Positions 17,796-28,537 are shown, counted from the first letter of the stretch. The stretch: 64,000 bases of DNA from Acidobacteriota bacterium (GCA_019351975.1 JABBOG010000002.1:88311-152310); one strand, 5' to 3'. Notes: generated from the sequence alone by a model not told the origin. Numbers and translations: made by a program.

Positions 17796-19529
17796 ATGGG
17801 CAAGCGAGCGGTGATTATCGGTGCGGGGCCGGCGGGTCTGACCGCTGCGTTGGAGTTTTTACGCAAGACGGACGTGCAGCCGATTGTGCTGGAGGCGACG
17901 GGAGAGATCGGCGGCATCTCACGCACGATCCGCTACAAGGGCAACCGGATGGACATCGGCGGCCACCGCTTTTTTTCCAAGAGCGACCGCGTGATGCAGT
18001 GGTGGATGGACCTGATGCCGGTGGAGGCTGCGGGAGATCATGCCGCCGCGGTGGAGATACGCTACCAGGGCAGGCAGCGCACCGTGGCCGTTCCGGTGGA
18101 TACGGAAGAGGAGCCGCCGCTGCGTGGAATGGGTCCGCTGCAGACGGAGTTGCATGTGACGCGACAGGAGGCAGAGGGGCCTTTGGAGCGGCCGCCCGCG
18201 GCGACCGTTGTCGCGCCTGCAGCGCCGGCAGATGCAGACCTGGTTATGCTTGTGCGTCCGCGCAAGAGTCGCATTTACTATCTGCGAAAGTTCTTCGATT
18301 ACCCGATCAATCTAAGTGGGACGACGGTGGCGAACCTTGGGCCGGTGCGGATGGCAAGGATTGGCGTGAGCTACGTGATGAGCCGTGTTCGTCCGATCAG
18401 GCAGGAGAAGAGCCTTGAGGATTTTCTGATCAACCGGTTCGGCAGAGAGCTGTATCTGACGTTCTTCAAGAGCTATACGGAGAAGGTGTGGGGTACGCCG
18501 TGCAACAAGATCTCCGCGGAGTGGGGGGCGCAGCGCATCAAGGGCCTGAGCCTGACGACGGCGTTGAAGCACTTTGTGCGGAAGATGTTTGCGCCGAAGT
18601 CGAAGGCTGCGGTCGACAGGGGCGGTAAGGATATTGCGCAGAAGGGTACCGACACGTCGCTGATCGAGCGGTTTCTGTATCCGAAGTTTGGACCGGGGCA
18701 GCTATGGGAGCATGTGGCGGAAAGGGTCGTCGCAATGGGCGGCGAGATTCACATGGGTTGGAAGGTGGTGGGGATCGAAGCCGAGGGTGAGCGCGTCGTC
18801 GCCGTGGAGGTTGTGAACGAGGCTGGCGAACGGCAGCGGTTTGAGGGGGAATACTTCCTTTCCACGATGCCGATGCGAGACCTGGTACGGGCACTGGGCG
18901 CATCCGGAACCGAGGCGCCAGCTAATGTTCGCGAGGTGAGCGAAGGGCTGGAATATCGTGACTTCATCACGGTGGGCGTGCTGGCAAACAAGCTGGATGT
19001 GGAAGCCGACGCGACGATGAGAGGTTCGCGTTTGATACGCGACACGTGGATTTATATTCAAGAGCCAGATGTGCTGCTGGGGCGGCTACAGATCTTCAAT
19101 AACTGGAGCCCGTACATGGTGGCTGACCCGACGAAGGTGTGGATCGGCCTGGAGTACTTCTGCTACGAGACGGATCCGTTGTGGGCCATGCCGGATGAAG
19201 AACTCAAGCGTTTCGCGGTGGGGGAGTTAGAGACGATTGGAATCCTGAAGACAGCGGAGGTGCTGGATGCGCATGTGGTGCGCGTACCGAAGACCTATCC
19301 GGCGTACTTTGGAACGTACGACCGGTTTGCTGAGCTTCGGGAGTGGACGGACAGGTTTGAGAACCTGTTTTTGATCGGGCGCAATGGGATGCACAAGTAC
19401 AACAACCAGGACCACTCGATGCTGACGGCGATGGCTGTCGTCGATGGAATTGCAGCTGGTCATGTCGATAAAGCTGGAGTGTGGGGCATCAACTCCGAGC
19501 AGGAGTATCACGAGGAGAAGAAGGCGTAA
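17796..19529 (+). CDS. FAD-dependent oxidoreductase, UDP-galactopyranose mutase/PPOX-like
   Basis: 577 residues. The N-terminal Rossmann motif is [19 protein letters not shown] followed by [13 protein letters not shown], and [10 protein letters not shown] is the flavin-loop motif found in the amine-oxidase/UDP-galactopyranose mutase-like group. The C-terminal segment [18 protein letters not shown] closes the FAD site. A Pro/Ala-rich insertion (about 105-150) is unusual. Relatives are usually near exopolysaccharide or envelope-glycan genes; the UbiA gene 1.4 kb away on the other strand agrees with that. The exact reaction cannot be read from sequence. A small membrane-anchored gene follows six bases downstream and is likely cotranscribed. 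Confidence 0.8.
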   Translation: MGKRAVIIGAGPAGLTAALEFLRKTDVQPIVLEATGEIGGISRTIRYKGNRMDIGGHRFFSKSDRVMQWWMDLMPVEAAGDHAAAVEIRYQGRQRTVAVPVDTEEEPPLRGMGPLQTELHVTRQEAEGPLERPPAATVVAPAAPADADLVMLVRPRKSRIYYLRKFFDYPINLSGTTVANLGPVRMARIGVSYVMSRVRPIRQEKSLEDFLINRFGRELYLTFFKSYTEKVWGTPCNKISAEWGAQRIKGLSLTTALKHFVRKMFAPKSKAAVDRGGKDIAQKGTDTSLIERFLYPKFGPGQLWEHVAERVVAMGGEIHMGWKVVGIEAEGERVVAVEVVNEAGERQRFEGEYFLSTMPMRDLVRALGASGTEAPANVREVSEGLEYRDFITVGVLANKLDVEADATMRGSRLIRDTWIYIQEPDVLLGRLQIFNNWSPYMVADPTKVWIGLEYFCYETDPLWAMPDEELKRFAVGELETIGILKTAEVLDAHVVRVPKTYPAYFGTYDRFAELREWTDRFENLFLIGRNGMHKYNNQDHSMLTAMAVVDGIAAGHVDKAGVWGINSEQEYHEEKKA

Positions 19530-19535
19530 CGACAG

Positions 19536-19952
19536 ATGCCTGTTGTCGTTTCGGTGCGAGGAGGAATTGTGCGGAAGTGGATTGCGTTCGCGATTTTGAT
19601 AGCGGTGGTATTTCTGGTGTGGAACCGGCAGCGACTGTATGTGCGCGATCCTTTGGCGAATGTGCTGCGGGATGGCGTGAAGGAAAAAGGCGCGCAGGTT
19701 TATATCAACTACTCCAACGACGCGCTGCTGGCGAACTATAACGCGCCGATGTATGTGGAACTGGTCCAGAAGGGGGGGCGAATGGGTACGCCGGCGGTGT
19801 TGCATTGCGTGATGTATCTGGCGTGCCTGCTGGATGCCGATACACCCGCGTTGCTGGACGGAAGCAGCGTGGGCAACGTCGTTTCCATGAGTAACAGGCA
19901 GGTGCAGTTTCGCGATGCGAAGGGGCGTGATGTTGTAGTGACGCTGCGATAG
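19536..19952 (+). CDS. Small single-pass membrane protein of unknown function
   Basis: 138 residues, starting six bases after the flavoprotein stop, so cotranslated or cotranscribed with it. One N-terminal membrane segment (about 13-28, WIAFAILIAVVFLVW) would anchor it with the rest outside the cytoplasm. The remainder is a small alpha/beta-looking domain (YINYSNDALLANYNAPMYVEL, then VSMSNRQVQFRDAKGRDVVV). A GTG at residue 11 is an alternative start. I recognise no family. Its tight pairing suggests it assists the flavoprotein at the membrane. Confidence 0.65.
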   Translation: MPVVVSVRGGIVRKWIAFAILIAVVFLVWNRQRLYVRDPLANVLRDGVKEKGAQVYINYSNDALLANYNAPMYVELVQKGGRMGTPAVLHCVMYLACLLDADTPALLDGSSVGNVVSMSNRQVQFRDAKGRDVVVTLR

Positions 19953-19977
19953 CAGGAGAGAAGGGCGGCGCTGGAGA

Positions 19978-20448
19978 CTAGTCGCGAGACGGCGGATACC
20001 AGGGCAGGGGCTGCGCAAAGTAGATGAGAACGCCGGGGGAGGCTCTGAGCTTGAGCGTGGGGCTACAGGCGTCGAGCGGAACGTAACCGTGTGCCAGCAC
20101 ATCCTTGATGGGGATGAGGTCGTTGAAGGGGCCGCAAGCGGTGTACGCGGGGCGATGTTTTTTGCCAGTTCTCGCGACGCTCAGCGAGAAAGCGGGGGTT
20201 CCAGCCGGAATCTGAAGGTACCCGAAGCCGCGGCTATCGATTTTGACGGTGGTGCGCTGGGTGTTTCCGGGAAATTTCGCGCGAATGGATCGATTGCGCA
20301 TGGGCCTGCCGGTTTTCCCATTCACCATGTAGATGGTGAGGCCGCGCGTGGGCCGCACCGGAGCGTTTTGGGCAGAACAATCGAGGGACGCGGCAACGAC
20401 GGCAGCTGAGAGGATCGCGTGCACGATGCTGTAGCGAAGGCCCCGCAT
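19978..20448 (-). CDS. Secreted protein with a carboxypeptidase regulatory-like fold
   Basis: 156 residues from ATG 20448 (MRGLRYSIVHAIL), which gives a signal peptide cut near SAQ. The mature part begins PVRPTRGLTIYMVNGKTGRPMRN and continues FGYLQIPAGTPAFSLSV, the pattern of the Ig-like carboxypeptidase-regulatory/CarboxypepD_reg fold that Acidobacteria carry in large numbers. Two cysteines in the C-terminal third may form a disulfide. No catalytic motif. It diverges from the S10 peptidase gene with only 35 bases between starts, so the promoters overlap. Function unknown. Confidence 0.6.
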   Translation of the reverse strand: MRGLRYSIVHAILSAAVVAASLDCSAQNAPVRPTRGLTIYMVNGKTGRPMRNRSIRAKFPGNTQRTTVKIDSRGFGYLQIPAGTPAFSLSVARTGKKHRPAYTACGPFNDLIPIKDVLAHGYVPLDACSPTLKLRASPGVLIYFAQPLPWYPPSRD

Positions 20449-20483
20449 GGAGTAATTATAGGCTGCGAGGTACATTGATAGGT

Positions 20484-22019
20484 ATGACTTTGCGACGTTT
20501 CGTTCCCGCGCTCCTTTTGCTCAGCCTTCCCCTGCTTGCACAGCACCAGCCAAAGGCACAGGGCGACAAGCCTGCAGGGCCGCCAGCTGCTGCGGATGGA
20601 GCAACGAAGCCCCCTGCGAAGCCAGACGCTACGCCCGAAGGTCTGCCGGCGGATAAATCCATCGCGCAGACAATAACGGTGAACGGAAAGACGCTGCACT
20701 ACACGGCGACGGTGGGCACGATCCACCTGAAGGATGACAAGGGCAAGCCAACGGGCGATGTGATGTATACCTCGTACATTCTGGACCGTGGCAAGGATGC
20801 GCCGTCGCGGCCTGTGTTGTTCGCCGTGAATGGTGGCCCGGGCGCGTCGTCGGTGTATCTGAATCTGGGAGCGATCGGGCCGAAGCACATTGCGTTTGCG
20901 AATGCGGGCGAGTCGGCGAGCGATCCTGCGACGCTGACTGACAATCCGGGTACATGGCTGGACTTTACTGACGAGGTGTTTCTGGACCCGATTGGCACGG
21001 GTTTTTCAAAGTCGCTGGTGGATGAAGCAGAGACGAAAAAGCTGTTTTACGGGCCGACGCCGGACATCGAATACCTATCGCTGGTGGTGTACAAGTGGCT
21101 GGTGCAGAACGACCGCCTGCTGGATAAGAAGTATCTGATGGGTGAGAGCTATGGCGGGTACCGTGGACCGCGGATGACGCACTATCTGCAGTCGCAGCTG
21201 GGAGTGGCGATGAATGGCCTGGTGCTGGTGAGTCCGTATCTGAACCCATCGTTCGGTGACGGAAACCTGTCGCCCATTCCTTGGATGATTACGCTGCCTG
21301 CGATCACGGCGGCGCACCTGGAGAACGAGCACAAGCTTTCGGACGCGGCGATGCAACAGGTGATTGGATACACCGAAGGCGAGTACGCTTCAGCGTTGAT
21401 CAAAGGGCCTGCGGATAAGGCTGCGACGGATGCGATGATCGCGAAGGTGACGGAGATGACCGGGTTGGATGCGCAGTTTGTGCGGTACTCCGGCGGAAGG
21501 CTTGACACTGAGGCTTACCTTCGCGAGGTGCATCGCGAAAAGGGTGAGATCGGTTCAGTCTATGACTCGAATGTGACGGCACCGGATCCGTTCCCGTACG
21601 CGCCTGAACAGGAATCGAGCGATCCGATTCTGGAGAGCATTATTGCGCCAACGACGGAGGCGATGGTGAACTTCATCACGAATACGGTGGGATGGAAGAC
21701 AGACGCGCGGTACTATGCGCTGTCGTATGACGTGAACCGTGACTGGGACCGTCAGGGGCCGGCGCTGCGGCAAGGCGCAGTGGGCGATCTGCGACAGGCG
21801 GTGGCGGCGGACCCCAAACTGCAGGTGCTGATCGTGCATGGGTGGAATGATCTTTCGTGCCCGTTCATGGGGTCGTTGCTGACGGAGAACCAGATGCCGA
21901 CCAAGCTTGCGGGACAGATTCAAGTGCACGAGTTTCCGGGTGGACACATGTTCTACACGCGGCCGGAGAACCAGACCGGCCTGCATCAACTCGCGGAGAC
22001 GATGGTCAGCGCGCACTAG
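20484..22019 (+). CDS. Secreted S10-family serine carboxypeptidase
   Basis: 511 residues. ATG 20484 starts a signal peptide (MTLRRFVPALLLLSLPLLA) followed by a Pro/Ala/Lys-rich linker to about residue 65. The alpha/beta-hydrolase core shows NGGPGASSVYLNLGAIGP (oxyanion region), DPIGTGFSKS, GESYGGYRGPRM with the nucleophile Ser, WNDLSCPF around the catalytic Asp, and FPGGHMFYTRPE with the catalytic His. It removes C-terminal residues from peptides in the periplasm or medium, best at acid pH in this family, which suits an acidophilic soil bacterium. Length is normal for bacterial S10 enzymes. Confidence 0.92.
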   Translation: MTLRRFVPALLLLSLPLLAQHQPKAQGDKPAGPPAAADGATKPPAKPDATPEGLPADKSIAQTITVNGKTLHYTATVGTIHLKDDKGKPTGDVMYTSYILDRGKDAPSRPVLFAVNGGPGASSVYLNLGAIGPKHIAFANAGESASDPATLTDNPGTWLDFTDEVFLDPIGTGFSKSLVDEAETKKLFYGPTPDIEYLSLVVYKWLVQNDRLLDKKYLMGESYGGYRGPRMTHYLQSQLGVAMNGLVLVSPYLNPSFGDGNLSPIPWMITLPAITAAHLENEHKLSDAAMQQVIGYTEGEYASALIKGPADKAATDAMIAKVTEMTGLDAQFVRYSGGRLDTEAYLREVHREKGEIGSVYDSNVTAPDPFPYAPEQESSDPILESIIAPTTEAMVNFITNTVGWKTDARYYALSYDVNRDWDRQGPALRQGAVGDLRQAVAADPKLQVLIVHGWNDLSCPFMGSLLTENQMPTKLAGQIQVHEFPGGHMFYTRPENQTGLHQLAETMVSAH

Positions 22020-22048
22020 TCAGCATCGAACGCCCGAAGGGGGGCTGC

Positions 22049-22549
22049 ATGATTCTTTGGTTTGTATTGTTGGGCATCACGGTCGGTCTGCGGACGATGA
22101 CCGCCATGGCTGTGCTGTGCTGGTTTGCATGGTTCCAGTTGCTGCCACAGAATGGGTGGGCATTCTGGGTAGGCTACCTGGCAACGGCGGTCGTCTTCAC
22201 AGTGCTCGCAGTCGGCGAGTACATCGGTGACACGCTGCCGCAGACGCCGAACCGCACTGACCCGATGCTGGTGGGTGCACGGCTCGCGTTCGGTGCACTT
22301 GTAGGAGCGTTGGCGGCGCATGGAACGCTCGAACCAGCTGCCGGCGGCATCCTGTTCGGCGTACTTGGAGCCGTGATCGGGACATATGGTGGTTATCGTG
22401 TGCGTATGTACTGGTCGAAGGCGATTGGGCACGACCTTCCAGTAGCGCTCACCGAGTCTGCGATTGCACTTCTGCTGGCGATCTTCGCATGCTGGCAGGC
22501 GCACCAGTTTATTGCTGTCTATGCGCTGCCGACGAGGTTTTCGCTGTAG
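22049..22549 (+). CDS. DUF4126 membrane protein
   Basis: 166 residues from ATG 22049, which has AAGGGGGG upstream and starts 29 bases after the S10 peptidase stop; the longer frame overlaps that gene and is rejected. Four hydrophobic helices. The motifs GLRTMTAMAVL, EYIGDTLPQTPNRT and VGARLAFGALVGAL are those of DUF4126. The biochemical role of the family is not established. Likely cotranscribed with the peptidase. Confidence 0.8.
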   Translation: MILWFVLLGITVGLRTMTAMAVLCWFAWFQLLPQNGWAFWVGYLATAVVFTVLAVGEYIGDTLPQTPNRTDPMLVGARLAFGALVGALAAHGTLEPAAGGILFGVLGAVIGTYGGYRVRMYWSKAIGHDLPVALTESAIALLLAIFACWQAHQFIAVYALPTRFSL

Positions 22550-22561
22550 CCATCGACCTGG

Positions 22562-23554
22562 TTACAGCGCCTTGGCGGCATCCTTTGCGAAGTAGGTGAC
22601 GATGAAGTCGGCACCGGCGCGGCGGATGCTGAGCAGGCTTTCGAGCATGGCGCGTTCGGGTTCAAGCCAGCCGCGCTGGAAGGCTGCGTGCAGCATCGAG
22701 TACTCGCCCGAGACCTGATAGGCGCCCATGGGCAGATCGAAGCGGTTGCGGGCTTCGCGTATGACGTCGAGATAGGGCATCGCGGGCTTCATCAGCAGCA
22801 TATCCGCACCTTCAGCGATATCCTGTTCGATCTCACGCATGGCCTCGCGCAGGTTCGCGCCGTCCATCTGGTAGGTTCGCCGATCGCCGAACTGCGGAGC
22901 GGAATCGGCTGCGTCGCGGAAGGGGCCGTAAAAGGCTGAGGCGAACTTGGAAGCGTAGCTAAGAATGGGCGTGTTGTGTTTGCCGGCTGCATCGAGCGCT
23001 GAGCGCATTGCAGCGATACGGCCGTCCATCATGTCGCTCGGCGCGACGATATCGGCGCCGGCGGCGGCAAGGGATGCAGCCGCCTTGGCAAGCAGCGCCA
23101 CACTGGAATCGTTCTCCACCTCAAAATGTTCGCCATCGCGAGCGACCAGGCCGCAGTGGCCGTGCGAGGTGTACTCGCACAGGCAGACATCTGCGATGGT
23201 AACGAGGGACTTGGAGGCGGGCAGCGCTTTGATAGCGCGCAGCGCACGCTGAACGATGCCGTCGGATGCCCATGCGCCGCTGCCCTGCTCGTCCTTTTCA
23301 GCTGGGATGCCGAAGAGCAGGATGCCGCCGATGCCGAGAGCGGCGCAGACTTCGACCTCTTTGAGCGCCTCGTCGATGGATAGGTTATAGACGCCGGGCA
23401 TCGAAGAGATCTCGCGGCGTAGGCCTTCGCCTTCGCACACAAAGAGTGGGTAGATGAGCGCGCGTGGCTGTAGCTGGGTCTCACGTACGAGCGAGCGCAT
23501 GGCAGCGGTGGAACGGAGACGGCGGAGACGGGTTGCAGGAAACTCCATGCTCAT
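22562..23554 (-). CDS. hemB: Porphobilinogen synthase (delta-aminolevulinic acid dehydratase)
   Basis: About 330 residues from ATG 23554 or 23548. It condenses two 5-aminolevulinate molecules to porphobilinogen, the second common step of tetrapyrrole synthesis. Seen: [14 protein letters not shown] start ([14 protein letters not shown]), the zinc site [14 protein letters not shown] with three cysteines, which marks the zinc-dependent class, [13 protein letters not shown], the lysine of [15 protein letters not shown], and the Schiff-base lysine of [12 protein letters not shown]. Length normal. It diverges from mutS2 with overlapping promoter space; the neighbouring DUF4126 gene converges on it. 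Confidence 0.95.
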   Translation of the reverse strand: MSMEFPATRLRRLRSTAAMRSLVRETQLQPRALIYPLFVCEGEGLRREISSMPGVYNLSIDEALKEVEVCAALGIGGILLFGIPAEKDEQGSGAWASDGIVQRALRAIKALPASKSLVTIADVCLCEYTSHGHCGLVARDGEHFEVENDSSVALLAKAAASLAAAGADIVAPSDMMDGRIAAMRSALDAAGKHNTPILSYASKFASAFYGPFRDAADSAPQFGDRRTYQMDGANLREAMREIEQDIAEGADMLLMKPAMPYLDVIREARNRFDLPMGAYQVSGEYSMLHAAFQRGWLEPERAMLESLLSIRRAGADFIVTYFAKDAAKAL

Positions 23555-23638
23555 GATTCTATGACTGCGCCGCGCGAAACGCAGCCTTTGTGCGGAAGAG
23601 GGAGTTGGGCACAAGCGCGCAGGACGTATTCTAGGGAT

Positions 23639-26125
23639 GTGGCGTTCCTTCCCGAGATACCAAGTCCGTTAGTGGAGATCAGCGCAAAGGCGCTGCAGTG
23701 GTTTGAGCTGATCGAGCACCTGGCGCGACGCGCGCAATCGCCGCTGGGGCGTGCTTGGGTCAGCGCACTTGCACCCAGCGCGGACGTGCGCTGGATCGGT
23801 CAGCAGCAGCAGCGCAACGCGGAGATGCAGCGCCTGATCGCTGGCGGAAGCTTTGACTTTCGCGGCATCTTCGATGTGACCGAGCTGCTGGATAAGGCGG
23901 GGATTGAGGGTTCGGCGCTGGAGGCGATGGAGCTGCGCAGCGTGATCGTCCATGCAGAACGCGTGGAGGCGTGGCGGCAGACGATGCTTGCGCCACCGGA
24001 TACGGTTCGTTCGCGGTGGCCGGGGATGGAAGATCTTTCGGCGGCGCTGGTACCGCACGACCTCAGCGAGATGCTGCGTTCGCTGAGCGGAAAGATTGAG
24101 CCCGATGGCAGCCTCAGCGATAACGCATCGCCGGAGCTGGCGAGAATTCGGAGGGCGATGGGGCAGCAGCACCGCGCGATCGAAGCCAGCCTACGCCGGG
24201 CGCTGGCACGGCTCTCAGAAGACGGCAGCACGCAGGATTCGCTGATCACTGTGCGCGGTGAGCGGTTTGTGATTCCAGTGAAGGTGGAGTTCAAGCGCAA
24301 GGTTGGTGGCGTGGTGCACGGCTCCAGTTCGAGCGGGCAGACGGTCTTTGTGGAGCCGATGGAGACCATCGAGCACAACAACGAACTGACGCGACTGCTG
24401 GACGAAGAGCAAGGCGAGATTCACAGGATTCTGGTGGCGATGACGCGTGCCGTGGCTGCCCACGCGGTGGCGCTGATGGTGGGAGCAGCGGTGCTTGCGG
24501 AGGCTGATGCGCACCAGGCAATCGCGCGCTTCGCCGTGGAGCTTGCATGCGTGCGGCCGGGCGATGCAGCAGACGAAGATGCCGAAGCAGAAGAGGGTGT
24601 CGGAGAGTTCGATCTCGTAGCGGCCCGGCATCCGCTGCTGGAGATGCGGCTGCGCGAGCAGGATGCAGCCATTATTCCGCTGACCATCGCGCTGCCGACT
24701 GGCAAGAAGCAGATGATCGTGAGCGGCCCAAACACCGGCGGGAAGACGGTCGCTCTGAAGACCGCAGGGCTGCTGGCGTTGATGGCGCAGGCGGGCGTTC
24801 CTGTACCCGCAACGCGTGCGCGGCTACCACTGTTCACGGCCATCTACGCGGATATCGGCGATGCACAATCCATCGAGCAGAACCTTTCGACGTTTTCTGC
24901 CCATGTCGTAAACGTCGACCGGATTGCAAGGCATGCCGATGCGGACTCGCTGGTGCTGCTGGACGAGCTTGGATCGGCGACCGATCCTGAAGAGGGTGCG
25001 GCGCTGGCCGTCGCCGTGGCGGAGCATTTTTTGCGGCTTGGGGCGTGGTGCGTCATTACGACCCACCTTACTTCGCTGAAGGTATATGCGGCCAAGCACG
25101 ACGGCGTATTGAATGCGGCGGTGGGCTTCGACGAAGTTGCGCTGGCACCTACGTACGAGCTGCGGCTTGGTGTTCCGGGTGCCTCCGCTGGATTGAACAT
25201 CGCGGCAAGGTTAGGTCTGGATCCTGCGATTGTAGCCAACGCTCGTGCGCAGATGACGACGCAGCAGATCGACATTGGGAGGTTCCTGGACGAACTGCAT
25301 GCGCAGTTGACGGCGGCTGGCGCGGAGCGTGAACATCTGGCAGCCGCGGAGCGTACGCTGGCGAAGGAGCGGCTGCGGCTGGAACAGGAGGGCCGAGCTG
25401 AACAGCAGGCGCGTACGCGCGAGCTGGAACGGCAGTTGAAGGCTCTGATCGAAGATTTCGAATCGCAACTGCGCGACACGGTGAAGGCCATCGACGATAA
25501 GACGGTGGCGCAAAAGATCGCGCGCGACTCAGCGCTGCGGATCGCGCGGTTGAAGCGTGAGTTCTCCGAACAGTTTCAGACGACAGTGGTCGCGCACAAT
25601 GCGCCACCACAGAGTGAGGCGGAGCGCCAGGCAGCGCAGCGACAGCGCGAACCGAAGGTTGGGGATCTGGTGCGGTTGCGCTCGCTGAACCGTGAAGGCC
25701 GCGTGGTGCGCGTGCTCGACGCGAAGACCCTGGAGGTCGCTGTAGGCGCGATGAAGACGCGCGTGCCGCGTAGCGACATTGCTGAGGTTGTGGCCGCAGC
25801 GGAGAAGCCGCTGGATGCCGTAAAGCGACGCGGCGGCATCACCGTGTCCACCGTTGGCGGTGGCGAGGACGCGGAATATGTAAGCTCAGAGATCAACGTA
25901 ATTGGAAGGACCGCTGACGAGGCCGAGAGCGAAGTCGAACGGTTCGTGGAACGTGCATTTCTCGCAGGCCTGCCGAGGATCCGCGTCGTGCACGGCGTGG
26001 GCATGGGGATTCTGCGGCGCACGCTGCGGGACTTTCTGGTGAAACATCCTCACGTCACTTCCGTTTCGGAGCCGCCGTATAACGAGGGTGGGCAAGGGGC
26101 TACGCTCGTGGACCTGCGACAGTAA
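23639..26125 (+). CDS. mutS2: MutS2-family ATPase/endonuclease
   Basis: 828 residues from GTG 23639; ATG 23561 is possible but leaves no promoter space against hemB and adds unconserved residues. The family's N-terminal helix is seen as [20 protein letters not shown]. Clamp-like coiled coils lead to the ATPase: Walker [34 protein letters not shown], and Walker [17 protein letters not shown]. After a Glu/Arg-rich coiled coil (about 560-660) comes a KOW-like segment and the C-terminal Smr nuclease domain with [21 protein letters not shown]. MutS2 acts on recombination intermediates and stalled, collided ribosomes in other bacteria. Here it precedes the radical SAM gene by 250 bases. Confidence 0.93.
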   Translation: MAFLPEIPSPLVEISAKALQWFELIEHLARRAQSPLGRAWVSALAPSADVRWIGQQQQRNAEMQRLIAGGSFDFRGIFDVTELLDKAGIEGSALEAMELRSVIVHAERVEAWRQTMLAPPDTVRSRWPGMEDLSAALVPHDLSEMLRSLSGKIEPDGSLSDNASPELARIRRAMGQQHRAIEASLRRALARLSEDGSTQDSLITVRGERFVIPVKVEFKRKVGGVVHGSSSSGQTVFVEPMETIEHNNELTRLLDEEQGEIHRILVAMTRAVAAHAVALMVGAAVLAEADAHQAIARFAVELACVRPGDAADEDAEAEEGVGEFDLVAARHPLLEMRLREQDAAIIPLTIALPTGKKQMIVSGPNTGGKTVALKTAGLLALMAQAGVPVPATRARLPLFTAIYADIGDAQSIEQNLSTFSAHVVNVDRIARHADADSLVLLDELGSATDPEEGAALAVAVAEHFLRLGAWCVITTHLTSLKVYAAKHDGVLNAAVGFDEVALAPTYELRLGVPGASAGLNIAARLGLDPAIVANARAQMTTQQIDIGRFLDELHAQLTAAGAEREHLAAAERTLAKERLRLEQEGRAEQQARTRELERQLKALIEDFESQLRDTVKAIDDKTVAQKIARDSALRIARLKREFSEQFQTTVVAHNAPPQSEAERQAAQRQREPKVGDLVRLRSLNREGRVVRVLDAKTLEVAVGAMKTRVPRSDIAEVVAAAEKPLDAVKRRGGITVSTVGGGEDAEYVSSEINVIGRTADEAESEVERFVERAFLAGLPRIRVVHGVGMGILRRTLRDFLVKHPHVTSVSEPPYNEGGQGATLVDLRQ

Positions 26126-26376
26126 GCTTGCGCTATTCCTTCGCACGCATTGACGTGCTGTAGTCCCCGTTCGCTGCGAGATATCGCCGTTCGCTGTATA
26201 GGCAACGACATAGCGTACCAGCTCACCTAATCTAGAACTTGCAGCGAATCGTTCGTTTGTGTGTCTGTTCAAAGCTCAAGCGAATCGACTCTAATACTTC
26301 TCGGCTGTGTACTGGCGAAGTACGCTTGGATAGGTTTTCTCGGCATACAGCGTCGCAGTCAATTTCAGGAGAGATC

Positions 26377-28512
26377 ATGGCAAAGGCAACGAAGGTCTTC
26401 GAAAAAGGTATCGTTCTCGGAGCAAAGGCTGGATGGAGTGTTTTTAACAAGCTGAACTCGATCAGCCCCAATAAGAGCTTTACGCCGAAGTGGTCGGACA
26501 AGCCGTTGCTGAAGTCGTATCAGAAGGAGAAGCCGCCCCTCGGCTGGCCTCGTACCACTGACTCTCTTTGCCCGAAGTGTGTGCCGCAGATTCGTCAGCA
26601 GATCGTCGACGGCAAACTGCCGCACGAGATCCTGCTCAATGAGAAGGTCGGCGAGATCAAGGCGCAGATCATCGAGCGTGACGGCCAGATCCTCATGGTG
26701 AAGGACTGCCCGATCCACGGCCACTTTGAAGATGTGATGTCGATCGATACCGCCTTCTTCAAGCATTTGGAAGAGGTTTTCCCAGGGCGCGACATTCGCG
26801 CGCATAACGATGAGAAGCTGCACAACCACGGAACCTCAACCGTGACCCACGGCCGTGGCTCGGTGCTGACCATCGATCTTACAAACCGCTGCAACATGAT
26901 GTGCGACCCCTGCTTCATGGACGCCAATCAGGTTGGTTTCGTCCACGAGTTGACGTGGGACGAGATCAAGACTATGCTCGACAACGCGATTACCATCAAG
27001 CCAAAGCGTCAGATGTCGGTGCAGTTCTCCGGCGGTGAACCGACGCTGAGCCCGTACTTTCTGGACGCTGTAGCGTATGCCCGCAAGGTTGGATACACCT
27101 CGGTTCAGGCGGCTACCAATGGCATCGAGTTCGCAAAGTCGAAGGAATTTTCCAAGGCGGCAGCAGAGGCCGGTCTGCGCTATGCGTACCTGCAGTTCGA
27201 CGGTATTGGCAACGCAGCGAATTCGCACCGCAAGGTTGGTAATGCCTTCGATGTGAAGCTGCAGGCGATCCACAATCTGCATGAGGCTGGTGTTGACATC
27301 GTTCCGGTGACGACGATCGTCAACGGCATCAACAACGAGCAGGTTGGACGCATCATCGAGTTCGCGCTCGACAATCCGAAGAAGATCAACTTTCTTTCGT
27401 TCCAGCCGGTGAGCTTCACTGGCCGCGACGAAGAGGTGTCGGAGGAGCGCCGCAAGGCGCAGCGTTACACGCTGTCGCATCTCGCGCATGATGTGAAGAA
27501 TCAGACAGGTCTCGGCGAGCCGGTACGTGACTGGTTCCCCATCAGCTTCATGTCTACATTCTCTGACTGGGCGGATCTGGTGCATGGACCGAATCACGAC
27601 TGGGGCCAGTTGTCATGCGGCTGCCACCCGAACTGCGGTATCGGTATGGCGCTGATGATCGACAAGGAAACAAAAGAGGCTGTGCCTGTTACAGCGTTCT
27701 TGAACGCAGACCGTCTGGCGAAGGATATTGCGCGCGTGAACGATGCAGCTCGCGGTAAGTATCTGACGATGGTTGGCGCGGCCCTCGCGCTCATCCGGAA
27801 CTATGAACCAGCGAATGCGCCTACGCACTTCAGCATATTCTCGCTGTTGACGAAGTTTGATAAGTGCTTCGGCGCTACGGGTCGTAACTACGGCAAGGTG
27901 TCAGCCGACCGCACGATGGACGATATCAAGATGCGCCGCGCAGACCGCTGGAACTTCCTGTTCATTGCAGGCATGTGGTTTCAGGATCTCTTCAACTATG
28001 ACTTCCGTCGCACCGAGCAGTGCATTATCCCGTACGCGACGCAGGAGGGCGAGATCAGCTTCTGCGCCTACAACACGGGCGTAGGTTGGCGCAACATCAT
28101 CGAGAAGATGCACATGACCTCATCGCTGACCAAGTGGTATGAGGAGCACGGACGTCACGAGATCTTTGCTGGCGGCAAGAAGGTCGGTCTGGAGAAGGAG
28201 GCTAAGTATGACCTGGTGCTCAATCAGGAGCATGTGGATGCCGCAGCCAACGACACCTTTGATAAGAGCGGCATTGCCAAGAACGCACGCGAAGAGAAGA
28301 TTCGTGCGCGGGATCAGAAACTGAAGGACGATGCCGAGAATGCACGTATGGCCAAGCTGTATCGCAAGGAAATCCTGAAGGAGCCAGAGCTTCCCGGCGG
28401 TTTCGTGGCGATTGGAGAGATTGGTGGACTGGGTGGCATCAAGCCCGCCGCACCGGTCGCGAGCAAGGCTGAGGTTGTACAGAACATCGAAGAGACCGTG
28501 GCTGGCGACTAA
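26377..28512 (+). CDS. Radical SAM protein related to tetraether/membrane-spanning lipid synthase
   Basis: 711 residues from ATG 26377 (CAGGAGAG upstream). An N-terminal zinc-ribbon-like part has CPKC at 65-68 and CPIHGH at 111. The radical SAM cluster motif is C172-x3-C176-x2-C179 (RCNMMCDPCF), followed by SGGEPTLSPYF. The C-terminal half carries more cysteines likely to bind iron-sulfur clusters: C414, C416, C420 (CGCHPNCG), C549 and C563. This layout matches archaeal Tes (MJ0619 type), which couples lipid tails, and its bacterial relatives proposed to make iso-diabolic acid and tetraethers in Acidobacteria. I infer the membrane-spanning lipid role from that. A charged tail follows. A perfect hairpin terminates the gene. 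Confidence 0.8.
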   Translation: MAKATKVFEKGIVLGAKAGWSVFNKLNSISPNKSFTPKWSDKPLLKSYQKEKPPLGWPRTTDSLCPKCVPQIRQQIVDGKLPHEILLNEKVGEIKAQIIERDGQILMVKDCPIHGHFEDVMSIDTAFFKHLEEVFPGRDIRAHNDEKLHNHGTSTVTHGRGSVLTIDLTNRCNMMCDPCFMDANQVGFVHELTWDEIKTMLDNAITIKPKRQMSVQFSGGEPTLSPYFLDAVAYARKVGYTSVQAATNGIEFAKSKEFSKAAAEAGLRYAYLQFDGIGNAANSHRKVGNAFDVKLQAIHNLHEAGVDIVPVTTIVNGINNEQVGRIIEFALDNPKKINFLSFQPVSFTGRDEEVSEERRKAQRYTLSHLAHDVKNQTGLGEPVRDWFPISFMSTFSDWADLVHGPNHDWGQLSCGCHPNCGIGMALMIDKETKEAVPVTAFLNADRLAKDIARVNDAARGKYLTMVGAALALIRNYEPANAPTHFSIFSLLTKFDKCFGATGRNYGKVSADRTMDDIKMRRADRWNFLFIAGMWFQDLFNYDFRRTEQCIIPYATQEGEISFCAYNTGVGWRNIIEKMHMTSSLTKWYEEHGRHEIFAGGKKVGLEKEAKYDLVLNQEHVDAAANDTFDKSGIAKNAREEKIRARDQKLKDDAENARMAKLYRKEILKEPELPGGFVAIGEIGGLGGIKPAAPVASKAEVVQNIEETVAGD

Positions 28513-28537
28513 TCGAGTCAAACAAACGAACCATACA

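Noticed and set aside
26377..28512. NifB or MoaA-type cofactor enzyme
   Set aside because: The cluster motif could fit, but the N-terminal CPxC/CPxHG pair and the C-terminal cysteine array do not belong to NifB or MoaA, and no nitrogenase or molybdopterin genes are nearby.
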